Shown here: positions 8,830 to 16,203 of the stretch, piece after piece
Layout of the letters: each line of letters opens with the position of its first letter
Numbering within the stretch: position 1 is the stretch's first letter
NCBI GenBank assembly: GCA_000310025.1
Contig: FN649733.1
Span: forward strand, 1,638,109-1,656,363
Reading direction: 5' to 3'
DNA length: 18,255 nt
From: Ectocarpus siliculosus
Lineage: Eukaryota > Sar > Phaeophyceae > Ectocarpales > Ectocarpaceae
Notes under the pieces: model-generated
Told to the model about the DNA's origin: nothing
Databases searched by the model: none
Seen by the model: only the letters and a program-made list of their open reading frames with translations
Position numbers and translations under genes: made by a program

Positions 8830-9680
8830 CAAAAAAACAAACAAACATCTGTCTCCGATTTTGTCTTGCTCAGTTTTGTCTTTGAAAGAACAATTTTTCA
8901 TTGGCCTACACCCCCCGAGATACTCCCGACGTCCTCCCGACACACGCCGCACCATCCCGTGGAGCTGCCCAAACACACACAGCCCGGCTGTCATTGGCGA
9001 CACCATGGCGAACCAACTACAGCAGTACCGCCAGACAGACAGATAGTCAGACAGACGTCACTGCACCGCAGACAGACCCGGTGCGCATTGCATGCTGCCG
9101 ACATGGTGCAACTTTTGCGTCATCTTGAGATGTAAATGTGTGAACCGAAGCAGCAACCGCTCTACATGGATGCATGCATGCTCATGAGCGACACATCAAA
9201 GCCGGCGTGAGGAGGGTGAGGCGGTGAGGCGGGCGGCATAGATCTCAGGAGTGCGGCACAGGTGGAGGCGGAGGTGATGGAGTTAGGGATGCTTCAAGCG
9301 GCGTGGGAGCGTGGGAGCTGCAGCGCGTGTGTCCTGTGGACGGTGCTGCGGTGATTCGTTTGACGGGGACGATCGACTCCGTCGACGACTGACTGCGATG
9401 ATGTGTATGACAACTTGTTCGCGTGCTGAAGGAAGGGGCACGCACATGCATGCCTCCGCTGTTTGCAGTGGTACGCTTCCCACATGCACTCCCCGTAACT
9501 GAACTGGGCCAGCCACCTGTTGTTCATGAGTACGTTGCTCCACCAGTATTCTCCATATGACATATTTACCGGTAGTTAGCTGGGTGCAGTTAGTTATGAA
9601 GACCGGCAGTTACTTATCAAGACCGGAATTGTATTTCAAAACTGCTTGCGAAGACTGGAGCGTGATTTTTTAATTTTTTC
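8830..9680. other. No gene seen; left flank of the retrotransposon
   Basis: Contains a CAGACAGA-type simple repeat near 9031-9080 and a short direct repeat with AAGACCGG at 9588-9627, just outside the element end. No recognisable protein on either strand. Confidence 0.5.
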
Positions 9681-9887
9681 GTTTATGTTTGCTCAAGAAT
9701 TCTGGATGGATTATTTTTCTGCAGGCAACCAAAGAAAAACCAAGACACATGAAACAAATTGAGAGCGCAGGTAAAATGCCGTCTTGCTCCCAACGTTTTC
9801 TTATCGGACTAACCCGTTGCAAACCTCCCAAGATTGCCCTCCTATCATTACTATTGTTTTGGCCTCAGGCCTAAACATATCTTACTC
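9681..9887 (-). repeat. Split direct repeat B2 (3' end of element)
   Basis: A 207-bp copy of B1 (10212-10414) differing by five substitutions and an extra GGAT. It forms the 3' terminus of the element. Confidence 0.9.
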
Positions 9888-9982
9888 ATAATAAACTACC
9901 TGCACTTGGTACCTCCTAGTCGTCGACCGACTAGACCCCCCCATGCTCCCCCCTCTCTTGAGCGATAGGTGTGGGTGGGTGG
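9888..9982 (-). other. Unique spacer between A2 and B2
   Basis: 95 bp not matched elsewhere in the window. It includes a GTGGGTGGGTGGG run and a GTCGACCGAC palindrome-like stretch. Confidence 0.6.
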
Positions 9983-10208
9983 GAAATCGATCAAATCCTA
10001 GGCGGCACCCCGTGTTTGCTGCTCCTCAAAGCTGCTATATCTGCTACTCCTCTCCTTCTCTCAAAACGCACTTGCTTGTCTCTCGCCCAGCGAGAGCACA
10101 AAAACTTTCTGACACCGAGGCTGTCTCTATTTTTCTTCGATCCCCGCTTTTCCGAATTCCAACACGCCTCCACAAACCACAGATTCACATACGTACTGAA
10201 TCTTCACG
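9983..10208 (-). repeat. Split direct repeat A2
   Basis: 226-bp copy of A1, separated from B1 by only three bases (TTT on the plus strand), as expected for the internal junction of a split-repeat element. Confidence 0.92.
10080..10096. repeat. Perfect hairpin inside repeat A (A2 copy)
   Basis: CTCTCG, a 5-base loop, CGAGAG. The same hairpin is at 16601-16617 in A1, so it lies in the leader of the element transcript. Confidence 0.8.
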
Positions 10209-10211
10209 TTT

Positions 10212-10414
10212 GTTTATGTTTGCTCAAGAATTCTGGATTATTTTTCTGCAGGCAACCGAAGAAAAACCAAGACACATGAAACAAATTGAGAGCGCAGGTA
10301 AAATGCCGTCTTGCTCCCAACGTTTTCTTATCGGACTAACCCGTTGCAAACTTCCCAAGATTGCCTTCCTATCATTACTATTGTTTCGGCCTCATGCCTA
10401 AACATATCTTACTC
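10212..10414 (-). repeat. Split direct repeat B1
   Basis: 203-bp copy of B2, located directly after the tyrosine recombinase ORF in element sense. Confidence 0.9.
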
Positions 10415-10459
10415 CATTAGGCATGTCCGATGACCTACTCCTCCGAAACCGCTCCCCGG

Positions 10460-11152
10460 TCACTCCTCGGGTTCCGTAAGGGCCTGAGACACGAACTTCG
10501 CTCCGTCACCCCCAGCCCTAACGTACACAATAAAAGCCGATGATTTCCACCTCCCGGCTCTCTGAATCTGGAATACCGACGCCCCCATACTTGCTAGGTG
10601 CGTGGCCCCCCCGATCCTTCCTGAATGCAATGCATACTTCTTCGGGTCTCTACCCGCCACGCTCACGAGTAACCTGAGGTGTCTCGATGCCTCTGCCCTC
10701 GAAATAACCTTCCACCTGTCTTGTGTCCACGATTGCATCAACGGCGCATGACTCCCGAGCTCGGGGTGCAGATCTAACAGATCCAGTAACACCTTCAACG
10801 CCTCTCCTGATCTAGTGACGGTTGCTCCCAAACGTTTCTGATCTGCTTTTGACGCTCTGAACGTGACTTCCACTCGGCTAGCCTGCCTTCTGTCTGCCCA
10901 TGCAACCCTTACCGGACCGCAAAAGAAACCCAGGTCTCCTCTAGTCAGGCAAAAATCTGAGTGCACGAGCCCCGAGTCGTCCGCCCAGATTTCTGAAGCT
11001 CGGCACATCAGCAGGTACGAGAGGGCAAGTCCACACCAGATCAACTTCCCTGATTCTCCCGAATGTTCGACCACGCTCTTTCCAGCTGCTAGCATGTCCC
11101 ACGAAAGTGGATTCCTAATCTTAGGCTTCATCTGCGTATTGGCGTGGAGTCT
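10460..11152 (-). CDS. Tyrosine recombinase, catalytic domain
   Basis: Integrase of the element, which cuts and joins the circular cDNA at its target through a 3'-phosphotyrosine link. Counting from ATG 11131 (223 codons), the catalytic set is visible: R44 in LMCRASEIW, K98 as a possible beta-hairpin lysine, H169-x-x-R172 in HSGRIGGATHLA, W195 in the GRWKS box and the nucleophile Y203 in VYVR. The length and HSGRIGGAT / GRWKS signatures fit DIRS/Ngaro recombinases. The frame is open from 11152. The N-terminal core-binding part lies in another frame (11121-11522), so the enzyme requires a +1 shift within the 32-nt overlap, or the copy is frameshifted. It ends at TGA 10460, 45 bp before B1. Confidence 0.88.
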   Translation of the reverse strand, partial: RLHANTQMKPKIRNPLSWDMLAAGKSVVEHSGESGKLIWCGLALSYLLMCRASEIWADDSGLVHSDFCLTRGDLGFFCGPVRVAWADRRQASRVEVTFRASKADQKRLGATVTRSGEALKVLLDLLDLHPELGSHAPLMQSWTQDRWKVISRAEASRHLRLLVSVAGRDPKKYALHSGRIGGATHLASMGASVFQIQRAGRWKSSAFIVYVRAGGDGAKFVSQALTEPEE

Positions 11153-11522
11153 TCAACATGGCAAGGATCTGGAAATGCGAAGTGGGCAACTCCCATCCTG
11201 CGTGCATCTTATGGAAGTACTTGATGGCTGACAGATACCCGCGAATAGTCTGACTCTGGTTCTTGTGACCGAAACACCGGCAAGCCATGAACACAGACAA
11301 CTCACGCACCGCGCTTTCCACCCCATCGCTCTCGCTGAGCCACGGGCCCGAACCCGCCCCTGCTCGAGCCTCCTTCCACGTGTTCCACATCCGTTGATAC
11401 ACCTTATTGGTACCACTTCCCAACGACCCGAAGGTGAGTGCGTTGACTAACCGCTCCCCCTCGTCGCTCGTGCCCCCCCGGCCACCTTCTCCCTGTGTTC
11501 CTGATATTCGATCACCGGGTTT
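11121..11522 (-). CDS. Tyrosine recombinase, N-terminal core-binding part
   Basis: The frame is open from 11522 to TAA at 11121. From about 11460 it reads like the SAM-like core-binding domain of phage-type integrases (ERLVNALTFGSLGSG, then KVYQRMWNTWKEAR, and later TIRGYLSAIKYFHKM). The first ATG (11390) falls inside that domain, so a stand-alone start is unlikely. The frame opens only 11 nt before the upstream frame ends at TGA 11512. It continues into the catalytic domain after a +1 change near GCC-TAA at 11126-11121. Confidence 0.75.
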   Translation of the reverse strand, partial: KPGDRISGTQGEGGRGGTSDEGERLVNALTFGSLGSGTNKVYQRMWNTWKEARAGAGSGPWLSESDGVESAVRELSVFMACRCFGHKNQSQTIRGYLSAIKYFHKMHAGWELPTSHFQILAMLKTPRQYADEA

Positions 11523-11811
11523 TCACAGCGTAAGGAAAGCGTACATTTCGAGGTTCCATTCTAAGGTACGACAAATTCATGCCGAACCCGGGATAGCCCC
11601 AACTTGGCTTGAGGGGAGAACAGAAAACTTGGTCGTCCAAACCAACTCTGCCTCCCCCGGCTATCCATTTTATCAAGGCGTCATGAAACCGTGAGTGTGA
11701 TGCGTGTCCACCGCTCCAGCTTACTCGATATCTCAATTCCTTTGATAATTCGTTGATCGACCAGAACGCGGAGCGGTGTCCTACTGCCCTACCTTCGATC
11801 TCTTTGCCGTG
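11512..11811 (-). other. Open segment between RNase H and recombinase (about 99 codons)
   Basis: In frame with the RNase H ORF after TGA 11812 and open to TGA 11512. I recognise no domain. It may be the C-terminal tail of the RT-RNase H polyprotein cut off by a nonsense codon, or an untranslated spacer. Confidence 0.35.
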
Positions 11812-12696
11812 TCAGATATTTTCTGTTCCTTGGACCATAATGTCCCATACCGAGTCGTCAAGACTATCTTTCGGTAATTTCTTTTGGAAAATAATGCTGA
11901 GCAACGCTCGTCCCCCTTCCCCGATATCCTGCTGTGTCCACCCTGAGTCTTTCGTGAGCATTCTTAAGTTGGCGGCGATCTCGTTTTCTTCCCAACGTGA
12001 GATCCCGTCCGCGAGGGTGTTCTTTCGACCAGGGATGTGCTTGGCCACGTGGCACCAGCCGCAAGAAATCTCCATCCTACCCATGAGTCTCATTATGAGG
12101 CTAGCGCGCCTGTCACGCGACCCCCCCCACCTGTTAGTCCAGCTGACGGCTGACACGTTGTCCCCGCGCATCAACACCGACTGCCCGTCTTCTACGGGTC
12201 TGTCTTTCAGGATCATTTGGACTGCCGTCATGAACATGCCCGTGAGTTCTAACAGATTGATCGTAATGTCTGACGTCTCCTTCACCTGCGCCTTGCGCTT
12301 GAGCTCCGCAGACAGCGAGGGTTCGATCGTGTATCTCCAGAAAGTCTTTAGTTCGGGGCAGTAGCCGCCAATCGCTGTGAAGCTAGCGTCTGAGATGTAG
12401 AGGCGTGATGGTGCTCGTTTAACGTGGAGTAGGAACGATGCGCTGAGGGACTCCCCTCGATGGGCCAGGGGCTGGTTGAGGGCCCACTTCCAGAAGGCGA
12501 TATCGCCGTGGAACTCTCTACCCAAGTCCACTAGACGTCGTGACCGTGTGTGTCGACTGGCTTGCGTATGCAGACCCGATAGGTGGAGCAGTTGCCACAC
12601 AAAGTACCTACCAGCCCTGATGACATAGGTGAGGTTCCAAAGTTTTCCTGCAATGCTGAGGACTTCTTGAACACTGGCCTTCTTCCTATCGTGGGG
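11812..12696 (-). CDS. RT connection and RNase H domain
   Basis: Continues in the same frame directly after TGA 12697, which separates it from the RT. It starts with a thumb/connection stretch (KKASVQEVLSIAGKLW, then VIRAGRYFVWQLL) that belongs to the RT polypeptide of this family. RNase H, which removes the RNA strand of the RNA-DNA hybrid, is recognised by D (codon 12388-12390) in YISDASFTAIGGY, E (12247-12249) in INLLELTGM, D (12160-12162) in LMRGDNVSAVSW, and the HIPGRKNTLADGISR block with D at 12007-12009. No ATG begins this segment before the domain, which argues for a former single RT-RNase H ORF. It ends at another TGA (11812). Confidence 0.88.
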   Translation of the reverse strand, partial: PHDRKKASVQEVLSIAGKLWNLTYVIRAGRYFVWQLLHLSGLHTQASRHTRSRRLVDLGREFHGDIAFWKWALNQPLAHRGESLSASFLLHVKRAPSRLYISDASFTAIGGYCPELKTFWRYTIEPSLSAELKRKAQVKETSDITINLLELTGMFMTAVQMILKDRPVEDGQSVLMRGDNVSAVSWTNRWGGSRDRRASLIMRLMGRMEISCGWCHVAKHIPGRKNTLADGISRWEENEIAANLRMLTKDSGWTQQDIGEGGRALLSIIFQKKLPKDSLDDSVWDIMVQGTENI

Positions 12697-15144
12697 TCAA
12701 GGTACCTCTAGGGTGTTCCGGATCGCGCTTACCCGTTCGGGAGTAGTTGCAATTCTGCCATCATGCGTGTCTATGGTGTACCCCAGGGCCTCTATGATCG
12801 TGTCCCAGTCGGTGCTCTTTTTCGGGGCAAGAATGGGGGTTTCTCCGACTTCTCCCTTGCCAAACAGTCTGACATGTAGCGAGGCGGAAGCAATGAGTTC
12901 TGATTCGTCAGTGGGGTCATGCTGGACCTTCGTGAGCAAGAAATCGTCAACGTAGACCCTGGCCAAGAAATCGTCTGCGGGTCTCCCGCCCCTATGCGGT
13001 CGTACGCCTGCCGACGATGGTACTGGGGTTGGGGTGCCTTTTTCCCAAGGGGGTTTTATTTTGACGTGAGACATCATTGCGATACCTTCTGGTAGTAGTC
13101 GGGCGTTCGCGAGGGACGTGTTGCGGTGCGAGTGCTCTGCAGCGGAGGCTAACACACCCCACAATCCTGGTGAAGCTGCCCAGCCAAATGTCAGCCGTAG
13201 ATCCGCTACTAGCACGTCTCCTATCACGTAGCAACAGTTGTGAGCATGCTCTGGTGAAATCCTAACATTTCTGAACGCTGAGGTGACATCAGCCTTGGCT
13301 GCGAGAATTCTCTTGTCAGGCCATCTTACTCGTAGGCTAGTGAGCTCCTCGAGGAAAGCTGGCAGTGCTTCGCCGCACAGGCAACGTGGTACTCCAGACA
13401 TGATGGTATCTTTGTTGAGCCCACCTTTTGACCCCTTGCTTGTGCTTGCGTCAAAAGAGAAGTCGTTGATGATCCTCACTTTTTCTCCTGGGACCGCTCC
13501 CAACGGAGCTACTCTAATCCCACGTATGTCCGATGCGTTCGCCTTTCTCAGGACGATACACCTATTACGCTTGACATCGTCGCATAGTTTTTCCCACACT
13601 TGTGTTTGGTGATCGTCTACGCTACGGTGGTTGCCGTATGCCAAGGCTTTCTTGAGATTTTGCTGCGAGACTAGAGTGGGGGCAGGGGCTCCTTCACCGA
13701 CTATCTCAATGAGGTCATCGATACCCGGGAAACCCTTCTCCTCTCCGAAATACTGCTTGACGTCGCTCACGTCCAACGGCGGTGACACCAAATTGCCGCC
13801 GATTCCCCTCGCGACGTCTCCCAGCCTTCCATCGTGGAGCTTTACCAAATCACTACCAATATCCGCCATCTTCCGAATGATACATTGCTTCTCGTCTAGT
13901 GAGTGTAGGCTTGACGCGAGCATGCTTCTCTGTGCCTCGAGTCTATCGGTCAGAGTTTTTAAGTTTCTCGAAAAGGTTGTCTTTTTTGGACTCTCTAGGG
14001 CCGAAGGTTCTTTCCCCGCCCCAAAGTGAGAAATCGCTGAATTCGACCCGCAACCCTGTCGCATTACTTTTGTGATGTCAGCGGCCCTAGCAGTGTCCGC
14101 CGCTAGTGCCCTACGTGCCAACGATGCATCCCCCGGGGTGTCCGCCCCCGGGGTAGCTTTTGACACGGTCATGGTGTCCGCCAATTCCGTGTCGTTCCCG
14201 CGAATGGTGTCCGCCAATCGGGGCTGTGTGACTGACAAATTCTTACGCAGGGTGTCCGCCGCGTGTATGTCCTTCTGCACACTACTGGTGTCCGCCAGTA
14301 TTTTCTGTTTACCGACAACGCTCGCGGCGTCCACCGCTTGCGTGCCGCGGGGCCAATAATGGTCGCCCGGGGTGTCCTCCCCCGACGTGACTGCATTGCA
14401 TTGTTCAGCACGTGCGGTGTCCGCCACAGTCTTTGTGGTGTACAAGGCAGAGCAGTTATTGATCCCGCTATTGGTGTCCGCCAATAGGTTTTCCGTTAGT
14501 GTGTTTTCCGCGGGAACGGCGTCCACCGTTTGCGGGAGTGAGGGTAATGCATGTTCACATTGGACACTACTGGTGTCCGCCAGTATTTTCTGTTTACCGA
14601 CAACGCTCGCGGCGTCCACCGCTTGCGTGCCGCGGGGCCAATTATAATCGCCCGGGGTGTCCTCCCCCGAGAGGACTGCATTGCATTGTTCAGCACGTGT
14701 GGCGTCCACCACAGTCTTCGTGGAGTACAAGGCAGAGCAGTAGTTGATCCCGCTATTGGTGTCCGCCAATAGGTTTTCCGTTAGTGTGTTTTTCGCGGGA
14801 ACGGCGTCCACCGTTTGCGGGGGTGATAGGTTTTCCGATAGTGCGTTTATCGCGGGAACGGCGTCCACCGTATGCGGGAGTGAGGGTAATGCATGTTCAC
14901 ACCGGGTGCCCGCCCGGTGTGTGTCAATATTCGCATTATTGGTGTCCGCCAATAGTTGTGACTTATCTATCACCAGTGCGGTGTCCTCCGCTTGTGTGTT
15001 ATATGACCCGTACTTAGCGCCGGGGGTGTCCGCCCCCGTAGCTACTGTTTTCGACGTTTTGGCGTGAGTGGTGTCCGCCACTTTGCAGGGTGAAAACGAA
15101 TCCAAACAGTTGACAGTGTGGGAAATTACAGGTTCGCAACTCAT
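12697..15144 (-). CDS. Reverse transcriptase ORF with a long repeat-bearing N-terminal extension
   Basis: The frame is open from 15300 to TGA 12697. The first ATG is 15144 (815 codons); the reading upstream of it is continuous with gag apart from one UGA. The C-terminal third is a DIRS/Ngaro-type RT: KADVTSAFRNVRISP with catalytic D at 13288-13290, LTFGWAASPGLWG near 13200, and YVDD at 12943-12954. A probable coiled coil (NLKTLTDRLEAQRSML and following) precedes it. The first ~330 residues are an unusual tandem repeat of about 15 residues built around an invariant Asp (LADT, VDAV, GEDTPG), whose DNA forms the hairpin array at 14087-15082. The palm ends at LEVP, followed by UGA and then the connection/RNase H segment in the same frame. 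The RT copies the element RNA in the cytoplasm or particle. Confidence 0.9.
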   Translation of the reverse strand: MSCEPVISHTVNCLDSFSPCKVADTTHAKTSKTVATGADTPGAKYGSYNTQAEDTALVIDKSQLLADTNNANIDTHRAGTRCEHALPSLPHTVDAVPAINALSENLSPPQTVDAVPAKNTLTENLLADTNSGINYCSALYSTKTVVDATRAEQCNAVLSGEDTPGDYNWPRGTQAVDAASVVGKQKILADTSSVQCEHALPSLPQTVDAVPAENTLTENLLADTNSGINNCSALYTTKTVADTARAEQCNAVTSGEDTPGDHYWPRGTQAVDAASVVGKQKILADTSSVQKDIHAADTLRKNLSVTQPRLADTIRGNDTELADTMTVSKATPGADTPGDASLARRALAADTARAADITKVMRQGCGSNSAISHFGAGKEPSALESPKKTTFSRNLKTLTDRLEAQRSMLASSLHSLDEKQCIIRKMADIGSDLVKLHDGRLGDVARGIGGNLVSPPLDVSDVKQYFGEEKGFPGIDDLIEIVGEGAPAPTLVSQQNLKKALAYGNHRSVDDHQTQVWEKLCDDVKRNRCIVLRKANASDIRGIRVAPLGAVPGEKVRIINDFSFDASTSKGSKGGLNKDTIMSGVPRCLCGEALPAFLEELTSLRVRWPDKRILAAKADVTSAFRNVRISPEHAHNCCYVIGDVLVADLRLTFGWAASPGLWGVLASAAEHSHRNTSLANARLLPEGIAMMSHVKIKPPWEKGTPTPVPSSAGVRPHRGGRPADDFLARVYVDDFLLTKVQHDPTDESELIASASLHVRLFGKGEVGETPILAPKKSTDWDTIIEALGYTIDTHDGRIATTPERVSAIRNTLEVP
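14087..15082 (-). repeat. Array of 23 mini-hairpins with conserved loop and covarying stems
   Basis: On the plus strand the loop core GTCC (GCCC once) begins at 14095, 14140, 14176, 14209, 14254, 14290, 14329, 14374, 14419, 14476, 14521, 14575, 14614, 14659, 14704, 14761, 14806, 14863, 14908, 14944, 14983, 15028 and 15073. Spacings are 33-57 bp, 45 bp in 11 of 22 cases, always multiples of 3. Loops are TGTCCG (13), CGTCCA (6), TGTCCT (3) and TGCCCG (1), always closed by GG/CC. Outer stems differ yet pair: CTATTGG/CCAATAG, TACTGG/CCAGTA, CGGGGG/CCCCCG, AGTGG/CCACT, AACGG/CCGTT, TGTGG/CCACA, GCGG/CCGC and CACACCGGG/CCCGGTGTG. Eleven stems are perfect for at least 5 bp, seven for 4 bp; the others have a bulge, mismatch or only 3 bp. 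In the transcript the loop is CGGACA or UGGACG. The GAC is always an in-frame Asp codon. Confidence 0.9.
14281..14902 (-). repeat. Large tandem duplication within the hairpin array
   Basis: Copy 1 is 14281-14560 (280 bp) and copy 2 is 14566-14902 (337 bp). Copy 2 has an extra 57-bp internal duplication carrying one more hairpin. Both keep the reading frame, showing that the array grows by in-frame duplication. Confidence 0.85.
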
Positions 15145-15268
15145 GCTCTCACCGTAAAACACAGCGGGTGCCACCGACCCGGGAAGGGGAACTCCCACGC
15201 TCGCTACTGTCCTTCTGCTGTCCGCAAAGGCATTCGCTCCCGTGCCAAGCTCGCCACCCCCCCTTGCC

Positions 15269-15293
15269 GGCCCCACCTCGTGGAAGTGGGGCC
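15269..15293 (-). promoter_or_regulatory. Candidate stop-codon readthrough hairpin after gag UGA
   Basis: The gag frame ends with UGA (15303-15301) followed by CGG, one of the known leaky stop contexts. After a 7-nt spacer comes GGCCCCAC / GTGGGGCC, an 8-bp perfect stem that extends by a U-G and a U-A pair to 10 bp with a 5-nt loop. The frame downstream is the same as gag and open into the RT. Spacing and context resemble readthrough signals of some plant viruses and retroelements; function is inferred. Confidence 0.5.
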
Positions 15294-15300
15294 CGCACCG

Positions 15301-16203
15301 TCACGGATTGGTACCGCCACGGCCTCCTCCCGCGCACCCTCCACCTCCTCCTCCTCCAGCTGCTCCTCCTCCCCGGCCGCCTCCATGACTGTACCTCGCG
15401 ACTGGTGCTTGTGTCGCTTTCGGACCAGGGGGGGCACGAGCGGGCGGAAGCGGGCGGAGGGGGGGGGGGGGGGAGGAAACAGCAGGCAAGAGTGACGGGT
15501 GCCGCTGGGTGTGCCCCTTCTCGCACCGCGGGCGTGTGCAGGACGTGCCCGACCACGTGTAGAAGCACTTGTTGTCGGGAGTGTTCCAGGCGGCAACGGT
15601 CTGTGCAAACGCGTTGGCGGCTGCCGTGGAAGAGAATGGGACTGGTGCGGCGGGGGTGCGGGCAGGTTGACCCTGTGAAGTAGCTTTGCGCTTGGTGCTA
15701 GCGGCGGCCGTTTTTGGCTGCTGCTGACGGGCTAGACCCCCCTGCAGGAGACCCACCATCGAAGAAGCCGTACCCTCCGCAATCAGGATCAACGTCCGTG
15801 AGAACTGCGGGACTTGGATCGCCCCCACCGTATTGGGGGGTGGAGGGGAGAGGGTGTTGCGCTGCCGGAGCGCCCTAGCTTCGGTGGTCAGACGACTGAC
15901 GAAATCGGCCCAATCGAGGTTGGCGTCTTGCTTGAACCTGGCGAAGACGTCGGCCTCGCGGCCCCTGAACTCAGCGCAGTGGCGGGAAGTGTAGCGGCGG
16001 AGGTCCTCGGAGATCCTGAAAAGTTCCCGGAAAAACAGGCCAACCCGGTCGGCCCCGGCCGGCGAGGCGCCCGCCATGCCGTCCTTGATGAAGACTTCCA
16101 GGACGCGAACGAAGGTGTCGAGACGCACGTCGAACGTGCGTGTCACCGCCGCTACCCCCGGGGGGCGCGGCGGCGAGAACGCCGCAATGTCGATGGCGCC
16201 GAA
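15301..16203 (-). CDS. Gag-like protein, main part with CCCH zinc finger
   Basis: The frame is open from 16203 to UGA 15301. From about 16146 it has a conserved-looking alpha-helical region (TFDVRLDTFVRVLEVFIKDG ... VGLFFRELFRISEDLRRY), then a basic linker, then a CCCH-type finger C-x8-C-x4-C-x3-H at 15511-15567 (CFYTWSGTSC, then CEKGH). A Pro-rich and Gly/Arg-rich (GGGRGGG) tail follows, as in RNA-binding nucleocapsid proteins. It probably packages element RNA. The first 100 or so residues lie in another frame, so a +1 change near 16200 separates the two parts. It lies directly upstream of, and in the same frame as, the RT ORF. Confidence 0.7.
   Translation of the reverse strand, partial: FGAIDIAAFSPPRPPGVAAVTRTFDVRLDTFVRVLEVFIKDGMAGASPAGADRVGLFFRELFRISEDLRRYTSRHCAEFRGREADVFARFKQDANLDWADFVSRLTTEARALRQRNTLSPPPPNTVGAIQVPQFSRTLILIAEGTASSMVGLLQGGLARQQQPKTAAASTKRKATSQGQPARTPAAPVPFSSTAAANAFAQTVAAWNTPDNKCFYTWSGTSCTRPRCEKGHTQRHPSLLPAVSSPPPPLRPLPPARAPPGPKATQAPVARYSHGGGRGGGAAGGGGGGGCAGGGRGGTNP

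Noticed and set aside
9588-9627. Short AAGACCGG direct repeat as a target duplication of the retrotransposon
   Set aside because: Both copies lie on the same side of the element, and tyrosine-recombinase elements do not make target duplications.
13283-14029. Plus-strand open frames opposite the RT ORF
   Set aside because: Antisense shadows of a confidently identified reverse transcriptase.
14087-15082. Reading the hairpin array as a CRISPR array
   Set aside because: The spacing is regular, but repeats are only about 10 bp, flanks pair with each other, the region is coding and the host is eukaryotic.
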